A program made the position numbers and the translations under genes. DNA of 33,001 nucleotides. It comes from Xenococcus sp. MO_188.B8. Lineage in GTDB: Bacteria > Cyanobacteriota > Cyanobacteriia > Cyanobacteriales > Xenococcaceae. The notes under the pieces were generated by a model. That model ran no database searches and had not been told where the DNA came from. It saw only the letters and a program-made list of their open reading frames with translations. This document shows, piece by piece, positions 6,883 through 16,944 of the stretch. The stretch is taken from the NCBI GenBank assembly GCA_030065615.1, contig JASJDR010000087.1:1-33001 (forward strand). The letters are read 5' to 3'. Within the stretch, counting starts at the first letter, position 1, and each line of letters starts with the position of its first letter.

Positions 6883-8487
6883 TTAGAAAGTGAATGTAGT
6901 TCTAACTACGCCGACTAGACCATTTTTCTCAAATGAATCACCATTAGGTTTGGAAATCCAAATTAAGCCAGGAGTCACAGAAATATTGTCATTGAGTTGA
7001 TACTTATAGAATCCTTCAACATGGACAGGATTATTATCAACTCCTCCTTCGTAAGGTTGTACCCCAGCAATGATCCCTGCTAAATTTCCTTCTTTCCAAA
7101 GATCAGGCATGGCAATTCCCAGACCATAGGACCAGATATCACTATCGCTAGAACCTGTCACAGCGTTAGCTTGTGTCCACATACCAAAAGCATTAAGTGC
7201 TAATCTAGAATCTAACAAGGTCCAAGAAGCTTGGAGCCCAACGGAGTCAGTAGTTACTGTCCTACCACCTAAAGGATTAATAGCACCAGGCGTTCCTACA
7301 TTTAAGTTAAAAACGCCAGAAAGGTCAGTATCCCGATTTTGGAAATAGCCTCGAACATAGGTAGCTGCCAACTGAATATTATCAGTAGCGTCAAAAGTTA
7401 CTTGACCTAAAGCCGCAAAATCACCGTTGAACAGACCATTTCCTTGAGAAGGATCAAAGGATTGATCGCCAAAATAGCCAGCACTGATAGTCAACCTGTC
7501 AATAGGTTTGTAGTTCAAACCAAGACCCCCACCTTCAGGAAGGCCAATCTTGTAAATAGGACTAGATTCACCAAAACTAGATAGAGCGGCAGTCGCACCA
7601 GTTAAACCATCTAGGTAAGGGCTAACTGTGGGCACGAAATCCTGCCAGATACCGCCATCAACAGGTATATAAAAATCGAACTGATCGCCAATGGGGAAAT
7701 AGTAAGCTAACTTACCAATTTCAATATCGTTATCGTTGGGTTTAGTTTGATAAGTTGTAGCAGCGTTTTCAACACCGTTAAAAGCTTGGGCATTAGAAGC
7801 ATCCAAACGAGTTAATAGCGAGTCTCGACCGGTAAAGCTGGAAACAAATCCTAGACGAACCCGATCTTGAAATACTGCTTGGTTGTCATTATCAGAGGTA
7901 AATTCTTGAGCTAAACCAAACACTACTTCACCTTTAAGTTTGGTAGTAGTAGAGAATTGGTGATCTTCTAGGAAAGCAATCCGACTTTCTAAGTTATCGA
8001 CTCTACCCCCCAAAGCAGCTAGTTCGGCTTCAAATTCTTGAAGTAGACGATTTATGGTTTCTATGTCTTCCCTAAGTACGGCTTCAGAAGAAGCAATTAG
8101 ACGTTCAATTTGATTTAAGCAAGCGTTTAAACCCGCCGCAAATTCATAACGGCTGAGGGATTTATTACCACGATAGGTTTGATCTGGGTAACCAACAATA
8201 CAACCATAGCGGTCTACCAAGCTCCTAAGCGCTTCAAAAGCCCAATCGGTGGGAGATACATCTCGCAACTGATTGACATTAGTTACTTGACTAAAAGAGT
8301 TACCGCCATTTTCTTGACTATACCTATCTAGTTGTTCAAAAATCTGGTTTGTATCGTTGACTATTGAGGAACTATTATCAGCTGAGGCAACTTGAGCCTT
8401 CGCCATTAATGGAGAGAAAACTACAAGAATCATCCCTAAAATGGTAGAACTGAGTAGCTGAGATTTAAAAATATTATTAAACATCAT
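6883..8487 (-). CDS. SLH-domain outer-membrane porin (iron uptake porin / OprB-like, Som family)
   Basis: Cyanobacterial porins of this type form beta-barrels in the outer membrane and bind the cell wall through an SLH domain; members pass small solutes, and some are annotated as iron uptake porins. The 534-residue protein has a signal peptide (about 1-32, ending PLMAKAQ) and an SLH domain at about 71-128 (LRDVSPTDWAFEALRSL to SRYEFAAGL). A coiled-coil spacer follows (about 128-175), then a barrel of alternating strands ending in the aromatic C-terminus VRTTFTF that the BAM machinery recognises. A strong Shine-Dalgarno sequence (GAGGAG at 8491-8496) sits 3 nt before the first ATG and 6 nt before a second ATG, so translation may start at 8484. 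It is monocistronic and likely well expressed. Confidence 0.93.
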   Translation of the reverse strand: MMFNNIFKSQLLSSTILGMILVVFSPLMAKAQVASADNSSSIVNDTNQIFEQLDRYSQENGGNSFSQVTNVNQLRDVSPTDWAFEALRSLVDRYGCIVGYPDQTYRGNKSLSRYEFAAGLNACLNQIERLIASSEAVLREDIETINRLLQEFEAELAALGGRVDNLESRIAFLEDHQFSTTTKLKGEVVFGLAQEFTSDNDNQAVFQDRVRLGFVSSFTGRDSLLTRLDASNAQAFNGVENAATTYQTKPNDNDIEIGKLAYYFPIGDQFDFYIPVDGGIWQDFVPTVSPYLDGLTGATAALSSFGESSPIYKIGLPEGGGLGLNYKPIDRLTISAGYFGDQSFDPSQGNGLFNGDFAALGQVTFDATDNIQLAATYVRGYFQNRDTDLSGVFNLNVGTPGAINPLGGRTVTTDSVGLQASWTLLDSRLALNAFGMWTQANAVTGSSDSDIWSYGLGIAMPDLWKEGNLAGIIAGVQPYEGGVDNNPVHVEGFYKYQLNDNISVTPGLIWISKPNGDSFEKNGLVGVVRTTFTF

Positions 8488-8597
8488 TTACTCCTCAATT
8501 ATTTAGTGTAGTAACTTAATGATCTCAAGATATACAGCTCAAGAACATTAATTTTTTATAAAGCTTAAAATAATCACTCTACTTGGCCAGAGTTCTC

Positions 8598-8612
8598 CCT
8601 CCAAAAAGGAGG
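8598..8612. repeat. CCTCC/GGAGG small hairpin upstream of the porin
   Basis: CCTCC and GGAGG flank AAAAA about 110 bp upstream of the porin start codon. It could lie in the 5' leader or promoter; function is unproven. Confidence 0.35.
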
Positions 8613-8640
8613 TAAAATAGCTGAATCGAGAGGCTATTAG

Positions 8641-9207
<567 letters not shown>

Positions 9208-10875
9208 ATGGAATTAGCACTTTATTCATTATTGGGGTTAGCTCCAATTGCGACTGTTTTTCTGTTATTAGTGATCTGGCAATGGCCTGCTAAGCGGGCA
9301 ATGCCGATAGTATATTTGGTCACTGTGGCGATCGCTCTGTTGGTTTGGCAAGTACCGCCTTCTCAGGTTGCAGCAGCCACCATTGAAGGTGGCGTAACGG
9401 CAGCGGAGATTCTCTATATTCTCTTTGGGGCAGTGCTATTGCTGAACACTCTCAGAGAATCTGGTGCTCTAAACAAAATCTGCCACGGTCTGTCAGGATT
9501 ATCTGGCGATCGCAGAATTCAAGCTATTCTCATCGCCTGGTGTTTTGGGGGTTTTCTGGAAGGGGCAGCGGGGTTTGGCACTCCCGCGGCAATTTGTGCT
9601 CCTCTGTTAGTTGCCCTAGGTTTTCCTCCTCTAGCAGCAATTCTGGTAGCCCTTCCTGCGCAAGGAATTCCCTCTGCTTTTGGTGCAGTCGGGACGCCAC
9701 TGTTATTAGGAGTGGCAACGGGTTTAGGTCTAGAGGATATACCAGCTGTTAACGAGCGGGTAGCTGAATTGGGCATCACTTTCACTGACTACTTGTTTGT
9801 CATTGGGGAGAAAACGGCTATTATTCACGGAATCTGTGGTACCTTGATGCCCCTGCTCATGGTCTCTAGTCTCACCCGCTATTTTGGCGATCGCCAATCT
9901 TGGAAAGAGGGGTTAGCAATCTGGAAGTTCGCTATTTTTGCTGGGTTATCCTTTACCTTGCCCTCGATGCTGATTGCTAACTGGATTGGACCCGAATTTC
10001 CCTCCTTGCTGGGGGGATTGGTGAGTCTATCTCTAGTGACTATGGCACTGCAAAAAGAATGGTTGGTGCCGCAACAGGTTTGGGATTTTCCTGAAAGATC
10101 TCAGTGGTCAGAAGTTTGGGTTGGTAAAGCCACTGGCTCTCTCAACCCCGTACCCCAGCACATGAGGTTATCTAAGGCTTGGTTACCTTATATTTTAGTG
10201 GGAGTATTTTTAATCGCCTCGCGCTTGTCGTTTCTGCCTCTACAGGGGTTATTACAGTCATGGGAACTGCGTTGGTTGAATATCTTAGGTACTGAGATTA
10301 CAGCTATAACTAGACCTTTATATCTACCAGCGACCATCTTTATCCTGGTGGTGGGAATTACCTATTTCCTTCACCAGATGACTTTCAAGGCAATGCAGCA
10401 AGCTATCAGTAGCACTAGCAAAACATTAATGGGAGCAGTGATTGCCACGGGCTTTGCTGTACCAATGGCTAACGTGTTTATCAGTTCTAATGTTAACGCT
10501 GCCAATCTGAGTAGTATTCCTTTGACGCTAGCTTCTGGAGTAGCCGCCTTAGCAGGTCAGGTTTGGCCAGTTTTAGCCCCAGCAATTGGCGCTTTAGGGA
10601 CTTTTATTGCGGGAAGCACTACAGTGAGCAACATGATGTTTTCCCTGTTGCAGTTTGGGGTCGCAGAAAAGATTGGGGTTTCTGATACGATTGTGGTGGC
10701 ATTACAGGCAGCTGGCTCCTCAGCAGGAAGCATGTTCTCTGTTAACAATGTCGTTTCTGTTTGCGCTACTGTGGGGTTGGTTGGTCGAGAGGGATTAGTA
10801 ATCCAGAAAGTGCTGATATTTTTGCTCTACTGCGTTGTTGTAGAAGGAGTTCTCGGCGCGATCGCATTATTTTGA
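9208..10875 (+). CDS. L-lactate/glycolate permease (LctP family)
   Basis: Proteins of the lactate permease family (LldP/GlcA) are inner-membrane proton symporters for 2-hydroxy-monocarboxylates such as lactate and glycolate. The 555-residue length is normal and the sequence is hydrophobic throughout, with about a dozen predicted spans. Family-like stretches include [20 protein letters not shown] (about 114-133), the [19 protein letters not shown] region, [20 protein letters not shown] near 468 and [16 protein letters not shown] near 505. The start is ATG 9208 and is the only good choice for the first span. No lactate dehydrogenase or glycolate oxidase gene is adjacent, so the substrate cannot be told from context. 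Glycolate is an attractive cyanobacterial substrate, but that is inference. Confidence 0.9.
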   Translation: MELALYSLLGLAPIATVFLLLVIWQWPAKRAMPIVYLVTVAIALLVWQVPPSQVAAATIEGGVTAAEILYILFGAVLLLNTLRESGALNKICHGLSGLSGDRRIQAILIAWCFGGFLEGAAGFGTPAAICAPLLVALGFPPLAAILVALPAQGIPSAFGAVGTPLLLGVATGLGLEDIPAVNERVAELGITFTDYLFVIGEKTAIIHGICGTLMPLLMVSSLTRYFGDRQSWKEGLAIWKFAIFAGLSFTLPSMLIANWIGPEFPSLLGGLVSLSLVTMALQKEWLVPQQVWDFPERSQWSEVWVGKATGSLNPVPQHMRLSKAWLPYILVGVFLIASRLSFLPLQGLLQSWELRWLNILGTEITAITRPLYLPATIFILVVGITYFLHQMTFKAMQQAISSTSKTLMGAVIATGFAVPMANVFISSNVNAANLSSIPLTLASGVAALAGQVWPVLAPAIGALGTFIAGSTTVSNMMFSLLQFGVAEKIGVSDTIVVALQAAGSSAGSMFSVNNVVSVCATVGLVGREGLVIQKVLIFLLYCVVVEGVLGAIALF

Positions 10876-10951
10876 GCTCGACTATTACTTGATGTTGATA
10901 TGAATTAGGAACTGAAATCACTCTAATCTTATCTAGTTTATTCCCATCTCC

Positions 10952-10976
10952 CTGTAGGGGCGACACAGCTTTTTTT
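10952..10976 (+). terminator. Possible terminator of the permease gene
   Basis: CTGT pairs with ACAG over a 9-nt loop containing AGGGGCG, followed by C and seven T residues (10970-10976), 77 bp after the permease stop. The stem is short, so confidence is low. The loop looks like a fragment of the TAGGGGCG repeat. The rest of the 316-bp spacer to the FG-GAP gene shows nothing recognised. Confidence 0.35.
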
Positions 10977-11191
10977 GTTCACCAATTAAGATAACGAGAC
11001 TCTTTAATAAATGTTCGTTTTCCAAAATTAACATTAGTTATAGTAGCAAAAAGGGACTCGCACTTGTTACTCTAAATCTTTGGCAATGTTAAAGTAATTA
11101 ATCCGTTTATTAATTCAGAAGTAATTTACTGATTCGAAACCAAGATTTATTTATTCTATTAATTAATTCTGTTGTATCAAGAAATCAACCC

Positions 11192-13468
11192 ATGCAGAAA
11201 AAAAAATTTCTGGTTTTTTCCCTATCAGCTGTCCTATTATCAGTCACCATATTATTCCTTGGTGTGCAAGATGCCATTTCAATTAGTTTAAGATCTTTAT
11301 TAGTAAGAAATGGGTGGGAGATTGAAAATATTCAATCCTTTGTCAACAGTGGTCAAAATCTAGATTTCTCCTATAGTAAAGGAGTAGCATTGGGCGATTT
11401 TGATGGTGACGGAGACTTAGACGTAGTTTTTGCCAATAACTTAACGGAAAAAGATTCAATATGGAGCAGTAGTTGGGTATATCGTAATGACGGAAATGGA
11501 AACTTTACTAGAGCGCAAGCCTTGGGTAGTAAACATCATCGGGATGTAGCCCTGGGAGATGTTGATGCAGATGGAGACTTAGATATTGTTTTTGCTACTA
11601 GACTCCAGGGGAACGAAGTTTGGGCAAATGATGGTCAAGGTAACTTCCAACTGTCTAGGATGTTTGGAATCGGAGAAGACAACCGGGGTTTAGATTTAGG
11701 AGACATTAACAACGACGGAAACCTGGATATTATCTTTGCCAATGCCACTGATGCGGGGAATGGTATTTGGTTAAGTGACGGCCAAGGGAATTATACTAAA
11801 GTGCAAGCATTAGGCAAAGTTCACAGTAAACATGTGACCCTAGGGGACTTTGATGGTGATGGTGATTTAGATGCGGTGTTCGCCAATTGTTTCGATGCTG
11901 GAAATGGGGTTTGGTTGAATGATGGGACGGGATATTTTCATGATTTCGCTAAGCTAGGTCATGCTCATAGTTTTGATGTCGCCTCTGGGGATATCGATGC
12001 TGATGGAGACTTGGACTTAGTTTTTGCCAATGGTTTTGGTCAAGGTGATGAAGTTTGGCGTAATGACGGACAGGGTAATTTTTCCCAGGTAGAGTATTTA
12101 GGCTCTGACTATAGCTTTGCGGTGCGCTTAGCGGATATGGATGCAGACGGGGACTTAGATGCAATTTTTGCCAATGCTTTGAGTAAAGGTAGTGCGGTTT
12201 GGAATAATGACGGCACAGGTCATTTCCAATTACGAGAAGCCTTGGGAAGAAGTACCAGTAGTGATGTGGCAGTGGGAGATCTCGACAGTGACGGTAGCAT
12301 GGATGCAGTTTTTGCCAATTTCTGCGGGATTCCCAACCAGGTATGGTTACAAAAAGAAGCAAAATCAGCAGCTCCCAAACTAGGCAAAAGCGTGAATACC
12401 AATCCTAGATCTATCTCTGGACTTTTCCATAACAGCGGTCAAATTCTTAGCATTAACCAAAGTTACGAAGTAGAAATAGGCGATCTAGACGCAGATGGTG
12501 ATTTGGATTTAGTTTTTGCTAATTTCTTCGATGAAGGTAACGAAGTTTGGCAAAATGACGGACAAGGAAATTTTACTAAGGTGCAATCTTTAGATGGTAC
12601 TTTCAGCTATGATGTCGAACTAGCCGATATTGACGCTGACGGTGATTTAGATTTGGTATTCGCCAATTTTGGTGCAGATAACGAAATTTGGAGTAATGAC
12701 GGTACAGGTAAATTTCATCAAATCCAAGCGATTCCCACAACCTACAGTCATGGTTTAGAGTTGGGGGATATTGATTCCGATGGGGACGTGGATATCATTT
12801 ACACTAACAGTTACGGACAACAAAGTAACCAGGTTTGGGCGAATGATGGTACGGGTAAGTTTAGTTTACTCTCATCTTTAGATAATGGTTATCTGCGGGA
12901 AGATGATTTAGTATTGGGTGACATCGATGGAGATGGGGATTTAGATGCTATTGCGGTCAATATTGCCATGGTGGGAAATGCAGTGTGGCACAATGATGGT
13001 AAAGGAAACTTCACTAAAGTGCAATCCTTAGGAGACAAGTACAGCAGAAATGCCGATTTGGGAGACATTGATGGGGATGGAGATTTAGATGTGGTGTTTG
13101 CCAACTCCTTTAGTCAAGGTAACGAAGTCTGGGTTAATGATGGTAAGGGATATTTTCAGGTAGTACAATCCCTCGGCAAAGGAAACAGTATCAGGGTGAA
13201 ATTAGGTGACATTGATGGAGACGGAGATTTAGACTTAGTGTTTGCTAACACTTTTAATGAAGGAAACGGAGTCTGGATTAACGATGGGACGGGGAATTTT
13301 AACAGGTTGCAATCAGTGGGAGCTGGTTTTACCAGAGGAATTGAATTAGGAGATTTAGATGCAGACGGAGACACCGATCTGGTGTTTGCTAATTTTTGCG
13401 TTCAACCTAACTCAGTATGGTTCTCTGATTCAAAAACCAATTCAAAAACCAAATTGACAGGGTTTTAA
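11192..13468 (+). CDS. Secreted FG-GAP/VCBS repeat protein, two sets of seven repeats
   Basis: The 758-residue protein begins with a basic start and hydrophobic signal segment (MQKKKFLVFSLSAVLLSVTI), so it is exported. I count 14 repeats of about 45-50 residues, each with a calcium-loop motif such as GDFDGDGDLDVVFAN and a second half such as NEVWxNDGxGNFxxxQxLG. The DxDxDGxxD loops match integrin-alpha/FG-GAP blades. Repeats 1-7 end in VFANFCGIPNQVW. A linker (about residues 389-427) follows, then repeats 8-14 end in VFANFCVQPNSVW. The linker piece FHNSGQILSINQSY resembles the start FVNSGQNLDFSYS, which indicates duplication of a whole seven-bladed propeller. The role is unknown; surface adhesion or ligand binding is inferred. 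It stands alone, and antisense open frames within it are shadows. Confidence 0.92.
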   Translation: MQKKKFLVFSLSAVLLSVTILFLGVQDAISISLRSLLVRNGWEIENIQSFVNSGQNLDFSYSKGVALGDFDGDGDLDVVFANNLTEKDSIWSSSWVYRNDGNGNFTRAQALGSKHHRDVALGDVDADGDLDIVFATRLQGNEVWANDGQGNFQLSRMFGIGEDNRGLDLGDINNDGNLDIIFANATDAGNGIWLSDGQGNYTKVQALGKVHSKHVTLGDFDGDGDLDAVFANCFDAGNGVWLNDGTGYFHDFAKLGHAHSFDVASGDIDADGDLDLVFANGFGQGDEVWRNDGQGNFSQVEYLGSDYSFAVRLADMDADGDLDAIFANALSKGSAVWNNDGTGHFQLREALGRSTSSDVAVGDLDSDGSMDAVFANFCGIPNQVWLQKEAKSAAPKLGKSVNTNPRSISGLFHNSGQILSINQSYEVEIGDLDADGDLDLVFANFFDEGNEVWQNDGQGNFTKVQSLDGTFSYDVELADIDADGDLDLVFANFGADNEIWSNDGTGKFHQIQAIPTTYSHGLELGDIDSDGDVDIIYTNSYGQQSNQVWANDGTGKFSLLSSLDNGYLREDDLVLGDIDGDGDLDAIAVNIAMVGNAVWHNDGKGNFTKVQSLGDKYSRNADLGDIDGDGDLDVVFANSFSQGNEVWVNDGKGYFQVVQSLGKGNSIRVKLGDIDGDGDLDLVFANTFNEGNGVWINDGTGNFNRLQSVGAGFTRGIELGDLDADGDTDLVFANFCVQPNSVWFSDSKTNSKTKLTGF

Positions 13469-13565
13469 ATCTTTATCTCTGTCTTTAAAGTGACAGCAAT
13501 TTATCATATCAATCGTGAATATATCGCAAGTTTCCTTATCATGAAACGGTTAGCAATTTGGAGTA

Positions 13566-13666
13566 ATACCAAATTAAATAATGTTTGCAACACATACAAT
13601 TTAGGTAGGGGTTTGGCAGTGCCAAACCCCTACATTATCTGCTGTATTCTTTATTCAAATTGGTAT
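13566..13666. mobile_element. MITE-like palindromic element (about 101 bp)
   Basis: The element has terminal inverted repeats of 16 bp (left 13566-13581 starting ATACCAAATT; right 13651-13666 ending AATTGGTAT; 14 of 16 match). Its centre is a perfect palindrome (13605-13633) with 14-bp arms GTAGGGGTTTGGCA/TGCCAAACCCCTAC around one G. It has no coding capacity; a 60-codon open frame across it is fortuitous. Its core with flanks recurs at 32771-32815 after the TamB-like gene. Such elements are usually mobilised in trans by a transposase; target duplications are not clear here. Confidence 0.65.
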
Positions 13667-13678
13667 AACTAGTTGTAG

Positions 13679-14038
13679 ACATTAACCGACCAAAAAAAAG
13701 CGAGACACTGGATCAAAGAAACAGAGAATGTCATCGATAAAGTTCTGAGAGCAATTGGTGACCAGGAAAAGATAGAATAGAGAAGAAAGATTTTGAAAAA
13801 GTTCTTGATCTAGTGATTGGGTATATTTCTAAAAATAGAGGGATAGCACCAAAAACAATTGCGAAACAAACAAAGAAAGAAAGTCATTGAGATGATGACT
13901 CAATTTCTAAAAGATATTCCTCTTGAAAATAGAAGCTGGCAAGTCATCATTGCCTTTCTCTATCTCAGATATCAATCAGAATTAAGCCTAATCACCGACG
14001 ATATGATGGCTAAAATTTCCTCAATAACCTCATCTTAA
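13679..14038 (+). pseudogene. Probable frame-broken gene of unknown family
   Basis: Protein-like sequence continues across two frames. Frame 2 gives ARHWIKETENVIDKVLRAIG up to TAG at 13778. Frame 1 (13762-13888) gives KKDFEKVLDLVIGYISKNRG with a continuation to TGA. Frame 2 reopens at 13847 and, from ATG 13892, encodes MMTQFLKDIPLENRSWQVII plus a further 28 residues to TAA 14036-14038. A frame shift out and back would explain the pattern. The pieces look helical and charged. No family is recognised. The last piece could instead be a real 48-aa gene (13892-14038). It lies just downstream of the MITE-like element and 52 bp before the TPR gene. Confidence 0.4.
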
Positions 14039-14090
14039 TTTTCACATTAGGAGTAAAGCTAAAATTTGTTCTATATGAGGTGCCTTTCAA

Positions 14091-15359
14091 ATGAATATAT
14101 GTCGAATGTCAAAAACAGGAAAATTAGTAAAAGTATTTGCTGGAATACTCTTCCTAATACCATCACCTTCTGCTTACGCTTCAATCAATCAAGAAGGTCG
14201 AGTGAATATCAAAGATATACAATCCTTATCTTCATTTTCTCTAATATCAGTAGCCTCTGCTCAGCCTTCATTGAAAAATGACGATGAGGCAGTATCTAAC
14301 AATCAAGAAAGTGAAACATCCAGTGAGGAAGGAAATGAAGATGATTTAGACGAGCTTGTGCAAAAGGCTGTTGACCGTGCTTTCAATACCAATACTCTCT
14401 TACTGAACATTCTAATTGCAGCACTAGCAGCATTAGCCACCTTATTAGGTGTTGTATCGATAATCGCAGGCTTGTATTTTTTCATCCTTAGAAAATCTGT
14501 GGAGAAAACGGTACGAAATTCTATAGAAAAGGATGTAACCCAAAAAATGGAAAATGCAATCGAAGAAATGACAGAAAAGTTAGATGAAGTAAAATCTGAG
14601 ACCAAAGAACAGGCTGAAGAATTGAAACATGACATCGAAGATTTTCAAAATAAATTAGATACCTTAAAGAGTGAATTTGACAAGCTCCAAATCATGCGTA
14701 AAATTAATGACTTAATAGTTGATTTACCTCCAAAAGCTATACCTCTTCGAGTTAAAATCAAACTTGAAAGTCTTCTAAATGACGCAAAGGAGCTATTAAA
14801 ATCAGAATCATTATTCTTAACAAGTCAAGATTATATTAACTTAGGACTTACATTCTTTTCTTCAGAGCAATATGATAAGGCTCTCGAATTATATGATAGA
14901 GCACTGGAGAAAGATTCAAGCAAATCTGATTATTATGTTTACAGGGCTAGAGCACTATACTATATGGATGAGTTTGAGAAATCTCTTTTGAGCTGTGATA
15001 CAGCTATAGAACTAAACCCACTCAACTGTAGAGCTTGGAATGTCAAAGGAACAAATTTTGGAAAACTAGCAGAAAATCGTCAAAATCAAGAAGAACAAGA
15101 TGAGTATTGGAAGAAAGAATATGATGCTTATCAAGAAGCTCTTAAGATTGATCCTAAGTTTTCTTTGACTTTGTACAATCTGGCTTGTCACTATTCTATA
15201 AATGGAATTATCGATAAAGGGTTTAAGTATCTTAGAGAAGCCGTAAGGCTTAACAGTGAAACAATTGTTCCCCAAGCAAAGATTGATCCTGATCTAAATA
15301 ATCTTAGAAAAAATAATGCCAAAGCTTTTCGGGCATTACTCTATGGGGCTGATGTTTGA
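14091..15359 (+). CDS. Membrane-anchored coiled-coil TPR protein
   Basis: The 422-residue product has an N-terminal hydrophobic export-like segment (about 11-30, ending PSAYAS) and an acidic low-complexity stretch (about 62-90). A strong membrane span follows (about 102-133), then a charged coiled coil (about 136-205, rich in Glu/Lys) and a TPR domain (about 246-400) with repeats such as YINLGLTFFSSEQYDKALEL. The C-terminal pattern ending AKIDPDLNNLRKNNAKAFRA is typical of bacterial TPR ends. TPRs bind proteins, so a scaffold at the membrane is inferred. The start ATG 14091 is preceded by GAGG at 14077-14080; ATG 14106 is an alternative. Whether the TPR part faces cytoplasm or periplasm depends on whether the first segment is cleaved. 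Confidence 0.82.
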   Translation: MNICRMSKTGKLVKVFAGILFLIPSPSAYASINQEGRVNIKDIQSLSSFSLISVASAQPSLKNDDEAVSNNQESETSSEEGNEDDLDELVQKAVDRAFNTNTLLLNILIAALAALATLLGVVSIIAGLYFFILRKSVEKTVRNSIEKDVTQKMENAIEEMTEKLDEVKSETKEQAEELKHDIEDFQNKLDTLKSEFDKLQIMRKINDLIVDLPPKAIPLRVKIKLESLLNDAKELLKSESLFLTSQDYINLGLTFFSSEQYDKALELYDRALEKDSSKSDYYVYRARALYYMDEFEKSLLSCDTAIELNPLNCRAWNVKGTNFGKLAENRQNQEEQDEYWKKEYDAYQEALKIDPKFSLTLYNLACHYSINGIIDKGFKYLREAVRLNSETIVPQAKIDPDLNNLRKNNAKAFRALLYGADV

Positions 15360-15658
15360 ACACAAAAGTTTGCTACTGCAGGTGAAGCGGAGCCGTTAAG
15401 TGTTTGCTTCAGCCTGACTGACCACCAATTTCTCTTGTCTGTAGCTTATGAGAACATCAGTTTTCTGGTAACTCGGAGTTTATCTATAGCTTGTACTTGT
15501 CACTGAGAGTTTGGATCAGTAGACTCACCGTCCAACAACTTTCTGCAGCAGACTTTTCAGCTATTACGATTTATTACTTGATTAAATTCCTTAAAGAGAA
15601 ACCGTAAGCTCATAATTATCCTATAATTAGCAATTGCTAGCTTACTTACATTTTCAAG
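15360..15658. other. Intergenic spacer, nothing firm
   Basis: About 300 bp between the TPR and HIT genes. One weak inverted repeat (TGAAGC 15383-15388 with GCTTCA 15406-15411) follows the TPR stop; it has no T-run. No coding remnant or RNA gene is recognised. Confidence 0.4.
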
Positions 15659-16000
15659 ATGAGCGATACTATTTTTGGTAAAATTATCCGTCGAGAAATC
15701 CCCGCAGATATAGTCTATGAAGACGATCTAGCTTTAGCCTTTAAAGATATTAACCCCCAAGCCCCAACTCATATTTTGGTGATTCCCAAAAAACCCATTC
15801 CCCGACTTTCTGACGCAACTCCAGAAGATCAAAGCCTACTCGGTTATTTATTGCTCACAGTGCAAAAAGTAGCAGCCGAAGCAGATTTAACTAATGGTTA
15901 TCGTATCGTCATGAATAATGGTCATGATGCCGGACAAACTGTTGATCATCTACATTTTCACATTTTAGGCGATCGCCAAATGAAATGGCCACCAGGGTAA
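15659..16000 (+). CDS. HIT family (HinT-like) nucleotide-binding protein
   Basis: HIT proteins hydrolyse nucleotide phosphoramidates and related AMP conjugates through a histidine triad. The 113-residue length is normal for the bacterial HinT branch. Visible marks are the opening [20 protein letters not shown], the [10 protein letters not shown] strand and the triad segment [17 protein letters not shown] near the C-terminus. The start is ATG 15659. It converges on the metallophosphoesterase gene with 68 bp between stops. No operon partner is visible. Confidence 0.93.
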   Translation: MSDTIFGKIIRREIPADIVYEDDLALAFKDINPQAPTHILVIPKKPIPRLSDATPEDQSLLGYLLLTVQKVAAEADLTNGYRIVMNNGHDAGQTVDHLHFHILGDRQMKWPPG

Positions 16001-16068
16001 AAAATTATCAAGTCCCTCTCTGAAGAAACATTGTTGTTTATGAGGAACGCGCGAGTCGTGACAGACCA

Positions 16069-16944
16069 TTATGTGGTTTCTTGGGCAGCCAGGGTGAATA
16101 CTGTAATCTCAGGACGACAATTAAAGCGCACCGCAGGTAACACCATACCCACTCCGCGATTAGTATATTGGATCATGTTCCCCACTTGATACATCCCCAG
16201 AGGGTACTTTTTCCCATAGGGTGGTAAGATATCAGGCTGCCAGAAAGGAATTCTAACTTGCCCCCCATGGGAATGACCTGATATTTCTAAGGAAAACTTT
16301 TCTGTAGCGGCACTAATATCAGCGAAATCGGGTTCATGAACTAAGAGAATAGTTACGTCATCTGTAGCCAATTGAGCAATAATTAAATCTAAACGGGATT
16401 TGTTCATCAAATAATCATCTAACCCAGCAATATTAAGCCTAGCCGCACCTCTGGCGATGGTGTAAACGCTATTGCTTAGTTCAAGGACATTACTTTGAGA
16501 GAGAATTGTCCTGATGGCAGAAGGATCAAAATAATAATCGTGATTACCCAGTACGGCTAAAGTTTTGTCCTTAGGAGTTAGTTTTTGCAGTGCTATTTCT
16601 AGTAAGTTAGTGCTATCAGCATCAGGTTTGTAGGTGAAAAAATCACCAGTTAGAGTCACAATATCTGGTTGTTGCTGATTGACTATTTCTACTATTTTGT
16701 CTAATTTGCGGCGATTCATGGATGTATCAGTATGAATATCACTGATTTGGACAATTTTAAAGCCGGCAAATGCTGGATCTAATTCTGGAATAGTCAAGTT
16801 TACAGGAACGACTTCAAACCAAGAAGGTTCGATTTGAAACATATAAACCAAGCTGACAATTATGATCGCGATCGCGCAAAATACAATATTAAGTAGCAAA
16901 TTACTCAATTTCTTAAAGACAGTTATTTCAGGTAAAATATTCAC
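16069..16944 (-). CDS. Membrane-anchored calcineurin-like metallophosphoesterase (YkuE-like)
   Basis: The 291-residue protein has one N-terminal membrane span (about 16-36) and then a metallophosphoesterase domain. The dinuclear metal site is visible as QISDIHTD (Asp69, His71), LTGDFF (Asp101), LGNHDYY (Asn134, His135), LLVHEPD and SGHSHGGQ near residue 229. Related proteins (YkuE/YaeI type) hydrolyse phosphate esters, in some cases at the membrane; the substrate here is unknown. The start appears to be GTG at 16942-16944, because the next ATG (residue 35) would remove the membrane anchor. It is divergent from the pentapeptide gene, with a 201-bp spacer. Confidence 0.9.
   Translation of the reverse strand: MNILPEITVFKKLSNLLLNIVFCAIAIIIVSLVYMFQIEPSWFEVVPVNLTIPELDPAFAGFKIVQISDIHTDTSMNRRKLDKIVEIVNQQQPDIVTLTGDFFTYKPDADSTNLLEIALQKLTPKDKTLAVLGNHDYYFDPSAIRTILSQSNVLELSNSVYTIARGAARLNIAGLDDYLMNKSRLDLIIAQLATDDVTILLVHEPDFADISAATEKFSLEISGHSHGGQVRIPFWQPDILPPYGKKYPLGMYQVGNMIQYTNRGVGMVLPAVRFNCRPEITVFTLAAQETT

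Noticed and set aside
9519..9785. Antisense and alternate-frame open frames inside the permease gene
   Set aside because: They are shadows of the strongly coding plus strand.
11949..12362. 137-codon antisense open frame within the FG-GAP gene
   Set aside because: It arises from the codon bias of the DxDGDxD repeats on the other strand.
13490..13672. 60-codon plus-strand open frame
   Set aside because: It crosses the palindromic MITE-like element; composition is not protein-like.
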